From the NCBI GenBank assembly GCA_028278625.1, contig JANQDY010000261.1, positions 29,876-93,875 of the forward strand: a stretch of 64,000 nucleotides of DNA. The letters run 5' to 3'. This DNA comes from Thermodesulfobacteriota bacterium (lineage in GTDB: Bacteria > Desulfobacterota > DSM-4660 > Desulfatiglandales > Desulfatiglandaceae). The translations under genes and the position numbers were made by a program. Below the pieces are notes generated by a model. That model was not told the origin of the DNA. It searched no databases and was given only the letters and a program-made list of their open reading frames with translations. Shown here piece after piece: positions 15,155-23,474 of the stretch (position 1 is its first letter; each line of letters starts with the position of its first letter).

Positions 15155-17074
15155 TTAAAGCAGCCTTTTCATGTCCAACAGAATTTGGACGTTCCCTTTG
15201 GTTTTTGTCATGGCCAGGATATAGCTCGTGTCGATGTTCATGCCGAATGATGGTGAATCTTCAATCTCCTGGGTTTTGATTTCCGATACTTCCCGCACTG
15301 AATCGACGATGATACCCACCTCGGTAAATTCATTTTCCACGGAATGATCCAGAACAATAATGCAGGTACGATCGCCATATTCTCTGGTCTCCATTCCGAG
15401 TTTTATCCTGAGATCGATAACCGGAATTACCGTATCCCTGAGCTGGATCACCCCTTTTACTTCGGATGATGATTGGGGGAGGCTTCGAATCGGCAGCATG
15501 CCGACGATTTCCCTGACTCTTGAGATATCGATGCCGAATTCCTGGTTATCAAGGGAGAAAAGGAGATATTTCCCCTCAAGGCTCAACATTGTTTTTTCGG
15601 TTTTCTGGCTGCTTTCCGCGGTACGTTGCAGCAAGGAAAGCACTTCTCCGGAGGATCCGTGAAGAATCGACGGAAACTGATTCTTTGTTCTGTCTTTGAA
15701 AGCAGCTTCCGCGAATCGCAGATCAACGAACGTTTCAAGGTCGATCAACGCGCCGATACCCATCTCCTCAAACATATACCGCTGCATGGTGTCAAGGGCT
15801 TCCAGGGACGGGAAGAGGTCACCGGTCTTAATCCCCTGATCCTCTTTTAATACGTTCTTGATAACCGGGACCTTTAATCCCAGAATCCTGTTGGGATCCA
15901 GGAAACCGACAGCGATTTCGGCCGCCTGTTCCGGGTGTTTTTCGATGAAATCACCCGCCTGCACCATCATATGGGTGAATTCATAAACCGCGTCCGTATA
16001 AGGTCCCGAGAAATCGTCACGTATGGCCAAAACGCAGCAGGGGTGATTTTCCCACATTTGGCCCGAAAGAAACTGCAGTGACGCAATACCCGATGCGATC
16101 GCCTTGGTGCCCAGCGGTTCAGCGACCATAAAGCCGCATGCGTTTGGGTTGCTGCGAAGGAATTCGGGCATTTTGATGGGTGCCACAATTTCAAAATTGA
16201 CATCAATTTCGTTGTTCCCTCCGGTCATACCCGGCTTAATGCCGATTTTGCTGAAGAACATATGCGCCAGCATATGATGGACGGACATCTTGTGCGGAAT
16301 CAAGAACGTCTTATTCCTGAAAAAGTCCTGAAACGGTTTTTCGTAATTGCCCTGTGTATTTCGAACGCATATGCTCCCGGCCTTGTGCGCCAGTAATGCC
16401 AGCTTGATGGGAACGCCAAAGTTGAAAAGGTCCATGGCGATAGGCGCAAGAACACAGGCCGCATCGACAGTCCCCTTTCCAAGGGCATCCTGGACAGGGT
16501 TCCAACCGGGCATGCAAACCGTCTCCAGTTCGAAGTGGCGGGGCGACAATTGACCATTATTGATCATATGCTTTAACGCCCCTAGAACCAGATGGTCGGT
16601 TATCTGAATATGTGCCACCCGTATGCCCACTTTCCCCGTTTTGCTTAACTTGGGCGCTTTTCTTTGGACTGGTTTTTCTTCGCCGCTTATGTCGAATACC
16701 GATTCAATCTTTTTTTCCAGTTCATCAGCGTTGAAAGGTTTCGCGATAAATGCGTTGACACCGGCATCGACGGCCTTTTTTTCCTGCTTCATGTCCCCTT
16801 CGCCCGTGGCCATGATGAAGGGAAGTTTCTTGAACCTGTCATGGGAACGAACCCATTTGAGCAGTTCATAGCCGTTTCGGACGGGCATGTTCCAGTCGCT
16901 GATGACCAGGTCAATGCCGTCTGTCATTTCCAGTTTCGAAATTGCCTCATCGCCGTCCCCGGCTTCCAGAACATCATCGAATCCAATACTTTGAAGCGCT
17001 TTAAGTTCGATCTTCCGCATGACGGCGGCATCTTCAACCAAGAGAATTTTAAGTTTTTTGGTAGGGTTGGCCAT
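15155..17074 (-). CDS. Receiver / NrtA-like solute-binding / CheW fusion protein
   Basis: The 639-residue protein joins three modules. Residues 8-127 are a CheY-like receiver (LLVEDA; acceptor Asp60 in LVISDWNMP; Lys in FIAKPF). Residues about 148-470 resemble the NrtA/CmpA/SsuA group of ABC-transporter substrate-binding proteins (FRNKTFLIPHKMSVHHMLAH, then GFMVAEPLGTKAI and HPCCVLAIRDDF). Residues about 490-639 are a CheW domain (GKYLLFSLDNQEFGIDI, GVIQLRDTVIPVIDLR). There is no signal peptide or membrane helix, so the binding domain must sense a cytoplasmic ligand and feed it into CheA-receptor arrays, with phosphorylation as a second input. The ATG at 17074 is four bases after the cheW stop, so the two form an operon. 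I know of no standard family with this layout. Confidence 0.85.
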   Translation of the reverse strand: MANPTKKLKILLVEDAAVMRKIELKALQSIGFDDVLEAGDGDEAISKLEMTDGIDLVISDWNMPVRNGYELLKWVRSHDRFKKLPFIMATGEGDMKQEKKAVDAGVNAFIAKPFNADELEKKIESVFDISGEEKPVQRKAPKLSKTGKVGIRVAHIQITDHLVLGALKHMINNGQLSPRHFELETVCMPGWNPVQDALGKGTVDAACVLAPIAMDLFNFGVPIKLALLAHKAGSICVRNTQGNYEKPFQDFFRNKTFLIPHKMSVHHMLAHMFFSKIGIKPGMTGGNNEIDVNFEIVAPIKMPEFLRSNPNACGFMVAEPLGTKAIASGIASLQFLSGQMWENHPCCVLAIRDDFSGPYTDAVYEFTHMMVQAGDFIEKHPEQAAEIAVGFLDPNRILGLKVPVIKNVLKEDQGIKTGDLFPSLEALDTMQRYMFEEMGIGALIDLETFVDLRFAEAAFKDRTKNQFPSILHGSSGEVLSLLQRTAESSQKTEKTMLSLEGKYLLFSLDNQEFGIDISRVREIVGMLPIRSLPQSSSEVKGVIQLRDTVIPVIDLRIKLGMETREYGDRTCIIVLDHSVENEFTEVGIIVDSVREVSEIKTQEIEDSPSFGMNIDTSYILAMTKTKGNVQILLDMKRLL

Positions 17075-17078
17075 GACA

Positions 17079-17591
17079 TTACACCGCGCTTTCAAGGGAA
17101 GACAACTCCTCCGTGTTCAGAACCCGATCGATATCCAGCAGGATCTTGACACCACCCTCCATCTTGGCCATGCCCAGAATATACTGTGTGTCCAGATTCC
17201 CGCCGAAAGTAGGTGTATTCTCCATGTCTTCGCCTTTTATGTTTAATACTTCGGACACGGCGTCCACAACAATCCCGATAAGTATGATTCCGGTTTGGCC
17301 TTCGATCTCCACCACGATGATGCAGGTTCTTTCCGTATAATCGAGTTCCTCCATTCCAAAGCGCAACCTCAAATCGATAACCGGGATTACCTTTCCGCGC
17401 AGGTTGATGACGCCCTTGACAAATTCAGGCGTTTTCGGGACGGAAGTAATGGGCATCATGCCGATGATTTCCTTGATCTTTAAAATTCCAATGCCATACT
17501 CTTCCTCCGCCAACGTAAAGGTAAGATACTTCCCTTCTCTCTCCGTCAAGGATTTGGCTACCTGCCCTTCAGATGTCTGTAAATTTTCCAT
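17079..17591 (-). CDS. cheW: Chemotaxis coupling protein CheW
   Basis: The 170-residue protein is one CheW domain with the usual motifs: GKYLTFTLAEEEYGIGILK near the start, then GVINLRGKVIPVIDLRLRFG and the IGIVVDAVSEVLNI strand. CheW bridges chemoreceptors and the CheA kinase. The C-terminal CheW module of the downstream fusion protein is clearly related to it (shared VIPVIDLR, TCIIV, LGM/LAM pattern), which suggests the fusion arose from duplication of this gene. AGGA stands six bases before the ATG. No cheA, cheB, cheR or receptor gene is in the window. Confidence 0.93.
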   Translation of the reverse strand: MENLQTSEGQVAKSLTEREGKYLTFTLAEEEYGIGILKIKEIIGMMPITSVPKTPEFVKGVINLRGKVIPVIDLRLRFGMEELDYTERTCIIVVEIEGQTGIILIGIVVDAVSEVLNIKGEDMENTPTFGGNLDTQYILGMAKMEGGVKILLDIDRVLNTEELSSLESAV

Positions 17592-18059
17592 TGTTGATCC
17601 TGCCTCCCTTTTTTAATAGTTCCCGATTTAATTAATCTTACACCATATATAATAAAAATAGCTTATCCAACCTTAGAAAACGATTGGCAAGATGCTTTAA
17701 ATAAAATCATTGCAACGGCGGCTTCTCTATTTTGCTAATGGAGGAGTAATATGCAAATCTCAAGCCATATCACCCTTGTGGTATTGGGGGGGGTAAGAAT
17801 TCTATGGCATTTCGAGAAAAAACATCCTAAAGAGAGCCGTTCTTTCCCTACATCCGGGGGCCTGCACTCGATCCGGATCATAGTGCTCAAAGGTTCATCA
17901 CTCCCTTTTTGGCATATATCTTGAAGAAGCTTCTAAGCGGCGGCTCAGAAAGGGAATTCAGTCAAATTTATGACGCCTGGGACGTGAAGAACGTGAACTG
18001 TATGGACTGTCAACATGACCGAAAAAGGATGTGAGCCGTATTGATTGGGGAATGATTTT
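17592..18059. other. Intergenic region with a possible broken gene
   Basis: The cheW leader side (17592-17740) is AT-rich with no motif I can name. From 17740 a strong ribosome binding site (GGAGGA) and ATG at 17751 open a 57-codon frame running to 17924 across a run of eight G residues. A second frame, open from 17831 to 18034, overlaps it. See the separate pseudogene entry. A near-match to a sigma-54 element at 17908-17923 has GA instead of GC at -12 and is not called. Confidence 0.45.
17751..18034 (+). pseudogene. Possible frameshifted small gene
   Basis: A start codon at 17751 with GGAGGA five bases upstream begins a frame (MQISSHITLVVLGG...) that passes an eight-G run near 17788 and ends at 17924. 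The overlapping frame 17831-18034 reads FPYIRGPALDPDHSAQ and ends NVNCMDCQHDRKRM with a CxxC pair. Together they look like one protein broken by a frameshift in or after the G run. I recognise no family. Chance open frames of this length are possible, so the call is tentative. Confidence 0.25.
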
Positions 18060-18674
18060 ATGAGCATTAAACAACCGTTGGCACTGATTTTAGCAATGAT
18101 AAGCCTGTTTTTCATATTGTCCTGTTCCTATCAAAGATCTTTGTCACTACCGTCGGTGGGACTTCCAGAAAACGTCTTTTTAGCCCCCGAGAAAAACATC
18201 TATTATGGGGCAAAAGTCGCCGTCTTTTCATTCGGAGAACCGGTCAATGCGCCGGGTCAGGGAAAAAGAGCCGCCCGTTTTCTTTGCCAGGAATTGGAAC
18301 AGGCAGGGATTTTCAGAGCGGTTATCCTGCAACCGGATATCCTGAATATGACCATGAGCAATTTGATTGATGCCGCTCGAAACAAAGGGTACGACCTGCT
18401 GATCGTGGGAGATCTGATTTACGCTTTTCCCGGCAGCGATCTGGAACCCTCCGAAGTTACGGAAGAAATACGAATTATCAGAATCAGGGGGGGCAGGCCG
18501 TCAACCCTTTGGTATGCGAGAGCCACCGAGGTTGTCAAGCCCGCCCTTTTCAATGATTACATTTTGGCCCGGGGAAGGGGTGCGCCGGCACCCACCACCG
18601 AGGTATTAATGCAACGAAACGCCCGGAAATTTTGCAATATGATAACGGAATCGCCCGGAGAAACCGGTCAATAA
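18060..18674 (+). CDS. Lipoprotein of unknown function, first gene of second FlgO locus
   Basis: The 204-residue protein has a lipoprotein signal with lipobox FILSC (Cys22). The mature domain begins with a CsgG/LpoB-like strand-helix pattern (AKVAVFSFGEPVNAPGQGKR, then AARFLCQELEQAGIF and YDLLIVGDLIYAF), suggesting a periplasmic lipoprotein of that broad fold. I prefer the ATG at 18060, with GGGGA nine bases before it, over a TTG at 18045. It precedes the second FlgO gene by about 85 bases, mirroring the lipoprotein-FlgO order at 9344-10829. A role at the outer-membrane end of the flagellum is inferred from this repeated arrangement. Confidence 0.7.
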   Translation: MSIKQPLALILAMISLFFILSCSYQRSLSLPSVGLPENVFLAPEKNIYYGAKVAVFSFGEPVNAPGQGKRAARFLCQELEQAGIFRAVILQPDILNMTMSNLIDAARNKGYDLLIVGDLIYAFPGSDLEPSEVTEEIRIIRIRGGRPSTLWYARATEVVKPALFNDYILARGRGAPAPTTEVLMQRNARKFCNMITESPGETGQ

Positions 18675-18758
18675 GCACCTGATTCGATGGCATGACCGGC
18701 CATCCGGTCTCAAAAAGAGGCTGGCAATGGGGATTCGGTTCATTAGAGGATGAGTGTC

Positions 18759-19403
18759 ATGAAAAGAGACGATAATCAAAAAAATCAAAATCTTAACCCG
18801 AAATACCCATATTATTTCCGCGGATCGTTTTTTGGGGGTAAGCGTCTCAGCATCTTTTTTTGGATTCCCTTTCTGATTGTAAGCGTGACGGCCTGTGTCC
18901 AAAATCAGAATAAGAATGCAAGGGGAGAAAACGCAATGGTACTGTCAAACCCACAGCCCTATTCCAGCATTCTTGAGTCCAGTTACGTTGCTGCCGAAAA
19001 TCTCGGAGAGGGTTTACGTTTCAGGGATTTCGGGTTTGACAGGCCAATCTTGGTTGCAAGCTTCGTCAATATTGACGATTTGGATCAGTCTTCAACCCTG
19101 GGTCGAATCATATCGGAACAGGTGGCAAGTCGCTTGGCCCAACAGGGTTTCAAGATCATTGAGACAAAGCTGCGCCAGGGATCTATTTTTGTCCAAAAAG
19201 GAAAGGGTGAATTCCTCTTGTCCCGTGATCTGCTGAATCTCAGTTCCAACCAGGGCGCACAGGCGGTTCTGGTGGGGACCTATGCGGTTTCAAGGCACTT
19301 CATTTTCATTTCTTCACGCATTGTTCGCACCGAAGACAGTTCCGTAATTGCTGGATATGATTATGAACTCCTCCAGGACAAGACCACCCGGTCAATGCTC
19401 TGA
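18759..19403 (+). CDS. FlgO-domain lipoprotein (second FlgO paralogue)
   Basis: The 214-residue protein has a signal sequence near residues 28-48 ending in the lipobox VTAC, preceded by an unusually long basic N-terminus. The mature part is a FlgO domain: ILVASFVNIDDLDQSSTLGR, then EQVASRLAQQGFKIIETKLR and QAVLVGTYAVSRHFIFISSR. It aligns along its length with residues 45-170 of the protein at 9948 but lacks the peptidoglycan-binding tail. FlgO proteins stabilise the flagellum at the outer membrane in vibrios. The start at 18759 has GAGG nine bases upstream; an ATG at 18750 is an alternative. Confidence 0.85.
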   Translation: MKRDDNQKNQNLNPKYPYYFRGSFFGGKRLSIFFWIPFLIVSVTACVQNQNKNARGENAMVLSNPQPYSSILESSYVAAENLGEGLRFRDFGFDRPILVASFVNIDDLDQSSTLGRIISEQVASRLAQQGFKIIETKLRQGSIFVQKGKGEFLLSRDLLNLSSNQGAQAVLVGTYAVSRHFIFISSRIVRTEDSSVIAGYDYELLQDKTTRSML

Positions 19404-19463
19404 CATGGTTTTATGTTGCCATTACCGCTTTATTAAAGATCCTGAAAAAGCGAACATACGCAT

Positions 19464-20621
19464 ATGGAAAAAGAGGGCAAAAAATTCACCTTTGGAATCG
19501 GTTCTTTATTGAGAAAAGCATCTTTTTGGGTGGTGTTGCTGCTTTGCTCTATGGCCACATCCTGTGCTTCACCCCAAAAACCCGTTTCGCCTCAAACGAT
19601 GGCCTGGCCATCCCGTGAGCCTCTCAAGGTGGCACTCGCCCCCAAACCGATTCTGATTCAACGGATTCAACTCCTTGAAAGTTATTTAAAAAAAGACGGC
19701 ATATCACCGGAGGATCGAGAAGCTGCATCAAAAGTCCTCAAAGCTTATCGAGCAGTGTTGATTGCTGCCCCAAAGGCTTTATCTTTGGAAGATCGGGAAA
19801 AACTGATTCAGCAGCTCTTCAGCTCTTTACGGTACATTGAAGAGATCCACTTTGGAGAACAGGGGGCCAGGAGGGTTGATCTACTGGAAGATGTCATATA
19901 CATCGGAGAATTCCATCAGCCACCCGAAAAGAAAGCGGTAAGCAGACCGAAAGAGACTGCTTTTAAGGGTGAGTCGACCGTTCAGATGCCAACGGAAGCG
20001 GAAAAGGCAATTGCCAAACCGTTACGGCAGGGTGTTTCAGGAGATGAGGAGGGGTTCCCGAATAGAGGGAGTATTGATTTGAATTCGCTTCTTCAAGAAG
20101 CTGATGCGTTGGTTCAGGCTCGTAGATATGAAGAAGCGATTCGTCTTTTGTCCATGGCGCAAGAAAAGGCCACGGCGGGTCCTGAAAGGGAAATCATTCA
20201 TAGGACCCGGCAGTATATCAACAGGGAAAAAGAGGAAGCCTCAAAAACTCCCGAAAAGGTCAACCAGCCGGATGAAGGAAAGGTCCGGGAAGAAGCAAAA
20301 AACCTGCTGGAGCAGGAAAAATATGAAGAGGCGATCAACCGTCTCCATGCCGCAGAAGACTCTCCGGATGATAATGGAGAACATCTTGCGCGCTTAAAAG
20401 AGAACGCTGTCAATGGATTGATAGACCGGGAACGGAATCGTGCGGCCAAATTCTTCTTGAAATCAAAGAAAACCGATGACCCAACGGAGAAGCGGGAGGC
20501 ATTGAGTATTTCCAGGGACATTTTGACGGATCTGATCCTCAGTTATCCCAATGCATCCAAGATAGAAAAAGTGAAACAGCATCTTGAGGTCGTTGAAAAA
20601 GCTTTGGCCGAACTTAAATGA
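19464..20621 (+). CDS. Lipoprotein with helical repeats, unknown function
   Basis: The 385-residue protein has a lipoprotein signal ending SMATSC (Cys near residue 33). The mature part is helical and highly charged. Two segments near residues 205-235 and 270-300 share the pattern ALVQARRYEEAIRLLSMAQE / LLEQEKYEEAINRLHAAED, which is TPR-like, so protein-protein interaction is likely. It follows the second FlgO gene by 60 bases in the same direction. I cannot name a family. Context suggests an outer-membrane or periplasmic scaffold linked to the FlgO proteins. No ribosome binding site is obvious before the ATG. Confidence 0.65.
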   Translation: MEKEGKKFTFGIGSLLRKASFWVVLLLCSMATSCASPQKPVSPQTMAWPSREPLKVALAPKPILIQRIQLLESYLKKDGISPEDREAASKVLKAYRAVLIAAPKALSLEDREKLIQQLFSSLRYIEEIHFGEQGARRVDLLEDVIYIGEFHQPPEKKAVSRPKETAFKGESTVQMPTEAEKAIAKPLRQGVSGDEEGFPNRGSIDLNSLLQEADALVQARRYEEAIRLLSMAQEKATAGPEREIIHRTRQYINREKEEASKTPEKVNQPDEGKVREEAKNLLEQEKYEEAINRLHAAEDSPDDNGEHLARLKENAVNGLIDRERNRAAKFFLKSKKTDDPTEKREALSISRDILTDLILSYPNASKIEKVKQHLEVVEKALAELK

Positions 20622-20745
20622 GTATATTTTTTCGTTATCCATGCTGTAAAATTGATCATTGGGGTTTCGATGGGGGCCTTTCAGTTCTGGCACCCATCTT
20701 TGCCCTTTGCATTGGCCCAAAAGAAAGGGTTTTTTCATAAGCCAA

Positions 20746-21693
20746 ATGAGAAATCCGCTAAAAGAGCTAAAACGAAAGAACATGGTGGATATATCAGGGG
20801 AGATCCAGTCTTATGAAGCTTATGACGTTTATGTATTTGATCCGAGATCCTATAATTTTGTCCTTTACAAGCCAAAGGGCAGATCCATTGACACAATCCG
20901 TATCCTGAACGAGACCTTGCCGGAAACACTCTATGTTTCCATATCCGATAAAACCCACTACATCACTTCAAAACAGAAACGGTATAATAAGAAGCTCAAA
21001 TATTTTTTAAAAAGGAATCCCCGTGAATCTAAGAGGCTTTTGTCGCGGGTGCTGGATATCTCTGCCGCAAGCCCCGAACCGGAAGTCTTTGACGAAATGA
21101 AAGAAACCATTGATTTGGTTTTAGAGGAGTATCTGGCGGATTCAAATGTGGTAAAACGCCTGATCGAGGTGACCACAAAGGATTTTTCCACATCGGTACA
21201 CTCCGTTAATGTGATGCTGTACTGCTTGAGTTATGCCCGTGAATGCGGATTTTCTTATTACGATTTGAAGATTTTCGGCCTTATGGGATTGTTGCACGAC
21301 GTGGGAAAAGTCAAATTGCCCAACAATATCCTGACGGCACCCCGTAAGTTGACCGAAGAAGAGTATGAAGAAGTCAAGAACCACTCTCTTTACGGTTGGA
21401 AGATTCTGCGGCAGAGCAAATTGAATACGAGAATTCAGGTTTCAGCACTTCAGCATCACGAGAGATCCGACGGCTCCGGGTATCCCAATCAGCTTAGATC
21501 AAGAAAGATCGTGCCGGAGGCAAAGGCTTTGGCCATTGCGGACGTCTATGAGGCGCTTACCAACTGGCGACCTTATAAGGCGCCGGTACCGCCCTTGCAA
21601 GCCCTGAAGATCATCAAAAAAGATGTATTGAATAACAAAATGGACGAGAGGGTGTTCATCGAGTTTGCCAAAAGCCTTGTGGGAGACAAATGA
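20746..21693 (+). CDS. HD-GYP c-di-GMP phosphodiesterase
   Basis: The 315-residue protein carries a C-terminal HD-GYP domain with all key motifs: HSVNVM, LLHDVGK, LQHHERSDGSGYP, and IADVYEALTNWRPYK. This fold hydrolyses c-di-GMP with two or three metals. The N-terminal 120 residues contain a small beta-rich input region and a helical linker; no membrane segment is seen. The start is uncertain: ATG 20746 and ATG 20782 are both possible and neither has a clear ribosome binding site. With the GGDEF protein at 7804 and the PilZ protein at 12810 it completes c-di-GMP synthesis, breakdown and sensing in the cluster. Confidence 0.88.
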   Translation: MRNPLKELKRKNMVDISGEIQSYEAYDVYVFDPRSYNFVLYKPKGRSIDTIRILNETLPETLYVSISDKTHYITSKQKRYNKKLKYFLKRNPRESKRLLSRVLDISAASPEPEVFDEMKETIDLVLEEYLADSNVVKRLIEVTTKDFSTSVHSVNVMLYCLSYARECGFSYYDLKIFGLMGLLHDVGKVKLPNNILTAPRKLTEEEYEEVKNHSLYGWKILRQSKLNTRIQVSALQHHERSDGSGYPNQLRSRKIVPEAKALAIADVYEALTNWRPYKAPVPPLQALKIIKKDVLNNKMDERVFIEFAKSLVGDK

Positions 21694-21764
21694 GCCCTTC
21701 AATTTCCATGGGGTGCATGATTTAGAGAACGGTCAAAAAGAATGCCAAACCAATCCAGTGGAAA

Positions 21765-22508
21765 TCAGCGGCGCATTTTTCCCGTTGCCATCCTTTTGTT
21801 GTGAAGTCGATGCTTTTGCACCATGATTTCGACAAGTTCGGAATGAAGGATGTTTTGTCGCACAAAGTACTCTCCGATGGGATATTTGAGGTTCCGCTGT
21901 TTACCCAAAAGGGCCATCAGTTGGAAACGGTTCAAGTAGCCCATGAGGAGGGCGCGCTCACCGAATTTTTCCTTCATTCCCTTCCATTGAAGGATCTCTT
22001 GGACATCCCTGTCGCTGAGCATATTCCACTTAAGAGCAATTTCACCGATGCGCGGACGATGCTTTCTCTGCCAGACGATGGCATCGATTAAGGATTGCCA
22101 TGAAATGAGGCCGGAATAATAGAGGAATTGGCCAATCAGCAACTTTCGCTTGGGAATACTTTTCGTGTTTATTGGCCGTGAGAAGTCATGTTTTTTCTGA
22201 GCCCTTTTCTTATGATGGGGGGCCGATTCAGTTGCGTCGTTTTGGATAAGAAACGGGGCCTTGCCACCAACCAGAGGGCGCAGTTTATGATATGCTGAGG
22301 TGACCTCTATAAAGAGATCATTCATATGCCGCTTCTCTTTTTGAAAAGCATTTGAAAGATCCGGGTGTGTTTCCAGCGCTTTCCTTCGGAATGCGGATCG
22401 AAGGCCGTCTGGCTGAAGATATTTCAGGAAGTCGACGGAGATTTCGACTTCCGGGCCGAAAAGAACTCTGCAGGCTTCGGACACTTCAGGCATTGATAAG
22501 ATGTTCAA
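21765..22508 (-). CDS. J-domain protein with C-terminal helical repeats
   Basis: The 247-residue protein begins with a divergent J domain (about residues 22-80) that keeps the HPD tripeptide (ALETHPDLSNAFQ), the motif that stimulates DnaK-type ATPases. The C-terminal half has two or three helical units such as IGQFLYYSGLISWQSLIDAI and IGEYFVRQNILHSELVEIM, which resemble the MshEN/GspE N-terminal pattern that can bind c-di-GMP in some ATPases. It starts at a TTG with GGAGG seven bases upstream. It is the last gene of the minus-strand fliL operon. Coupling of a chaperone module with a signalling-like module is inferred. Confidence 0.7.
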   Translation of the reverse strand: MNILSMPEVSEACRVLFGPEVEISVDFLKYLQPDGLRSAFRRKALETHPDLSNAFQKEKRHMNDLFIEVTSAYHKLRPLVGGKAPFLIQNDATESAPHHKKRAQKKHDFSRPINTKSIPKRKLLIGQFLYYSGLISWQSLIDAIVWQRKHRPRIGEIALKWNMLSDRDVQEILQWKGMKEKFGERALLMGYLNRFQLMALLGKQRNLKYPIGEYFVRQNILHSELVEIMVQKHRLHNKRMATGKMRR

Positions 22509-22588
22509 GTCTTAACCTCCAAATTTCCCTTTCCGGCATTCTATGTGCTATATTGTGCTTGTGTCAAGAGTAAATCAATATCTTGTGT

Positions 22589-23155
22589 TTAGCACGGTTT
22601 GTTTTTGCTGCTTGCCTTCCCATTCTTCGCCCTCTGTTTTCTCGATTGCGCCACCTCGTCCATGATTTCAGAAAAACGTTTTCGTTTCACGTTTCCGTGA
22701 TTTCCGGCACCGGAAGACCCGTACTGGTTCATGTTCTGTCTATTCCTCGGGCCCACGGGTTTCTTTTTTAGGGTGTAATTTGAAAACATCAATTCACTGT
22801 AAAAGGGTTTTAGACGCCCGTTTTTCAAGAGGGCCCCAAGAACGGAAAACGGGATTTCAAGGAGTTGTCTGATGAAAAGGCCGGTCCTTTTTTTGAGACC
22901 GTGCCGAGAGAAAGCGCCAATCTCACCGCTTGCGTCGGTATGGGGTTTGTGATCCTTCTCCAAGTATCTTTTGATTTCACCATAGGCGATGTTGATCTCT
23001 TTCAGTTTTTCGTTGGCTTTGGCACGAAGCCTCGAATTGCCTGCGAAACGGTCTGGATGCCAAACTCTGACCATATCTTTATAAGCTTTCCTGACGTCGG
23101 AGAGGGAGGCGCCGCTTTCCAATTCAAGGGTTCTATAGCTCTTGATGATGTCCAT
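22589..23155 (-). CDS. J-domain (DnaJ-like) protein
   Basis: The 188-residue protein has an N-terminal J domain (about residues 5-68) with VWHPDRF carrying the HPD motif and the YRTLELESGASLSDVRKAYK helix, followed by a basic C-terminal region without zinc-finger or client domains. It would recruit DnaK to a specific partner. I choose the ATG at 23155 (MDIIKSYRTLEL), which overlaps the flhX end by 23 bases, because the preceding residues of the longer form read as the flhX tail in another frame. Three J-domain proteins occur in this window, suggesting a chaperone step in flagellar assembly or export. Confidence 0.75.
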   Translation of the reverse strand: MDIIKSYRTLELESGASLSDVRKAYKDMVRVWHPDRFAGNSRLRAKANEKLKEINIAYGEIKRYLEKDHKPHTDASGEIGAFSRHGLKKRTGLFIRQLLEIPFSVLGALLKNGRLKPFYSELMFSNYTLKKKPVGPRNRQNMNQYGSSGAGNHGNVKRKRFSEIMDEVAQSRKQRAKNGKASSKNKPC

Positions 23156-23465
23156 CTGTCTCTTGTGCGGTTTCGGTGACATCGGATTGATTTAACGGGT
23201 CGAGTGGAAACCTATGATTGATATCGTAGATGAATACGAGAACTTCGGCGACGGCCCGGTACAACTCATCGGGGATTTCAGTGTCGAGATCGAGTACCGC
23301 CAGTGTTTCAACCAGATCTTTATCCGGATAGATTGTCACACCGCTTTTTCTGGCGACGGAGACGATCTGATCGGCAATAGCCCCTCTTCCCTTGGCAACG
23401 ACGGCGGGAGCTTCGTCCACCTTCTTGTCGTATTTAATAGCAACCGCTTTTTTGAGTTCTTTCAT
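23133..23465 (-). CDS. flhX: FlhB C-terminal-domain homologue (FlhX type)
   Basis: The 110-residue protein matches only the cytoplasmic C-terminal domain of FlhB: VAIKYDKKVDEAPAVVAKG, GVTIYPDKDLVETLAVLD and IPDELYRAVAEVL. FlhB's autocleaving NPTH motif is replaced by the start of this protein, so it corresponds to the post-cleavage FlhB-CC fragment. Such FlhX proteins can substitute for that fragment in substrate-specificity switching. The full FlhB is at 57317. AAGGCGG stands before the ATG. It sits in the operon between a coiled-coil protein and a J-domain protein. Confidence 0.88.
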   Translation of the reverse strand: MKELKKAVAIKYDKKVDEAPAVVAKGRGAIADQIVSVARKSGVTIYPDKDLVETLAVLDLDTEIPDELYRAVAEVLVFIYDINHRFPLDPLNQSDVTETAQETDGHHQEL

Positions 23466-23474
23466 ATTGCCGCC

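Noticed and set aside
17908..17923. Sigma-54-like element TTGGCATATATCTTGA upstream of the lipoprotein gene at 18060
   Set aside because: The -12 box has GA where the nearly invariant GC is required.
20688..20704. TGGCACCCATCTTTGCC upstream of the HD-GYP gene
   Set aside because: GG and GC are eleven, not ten, bases apart, a spacing that usually abolishes sigma-54 recognition.
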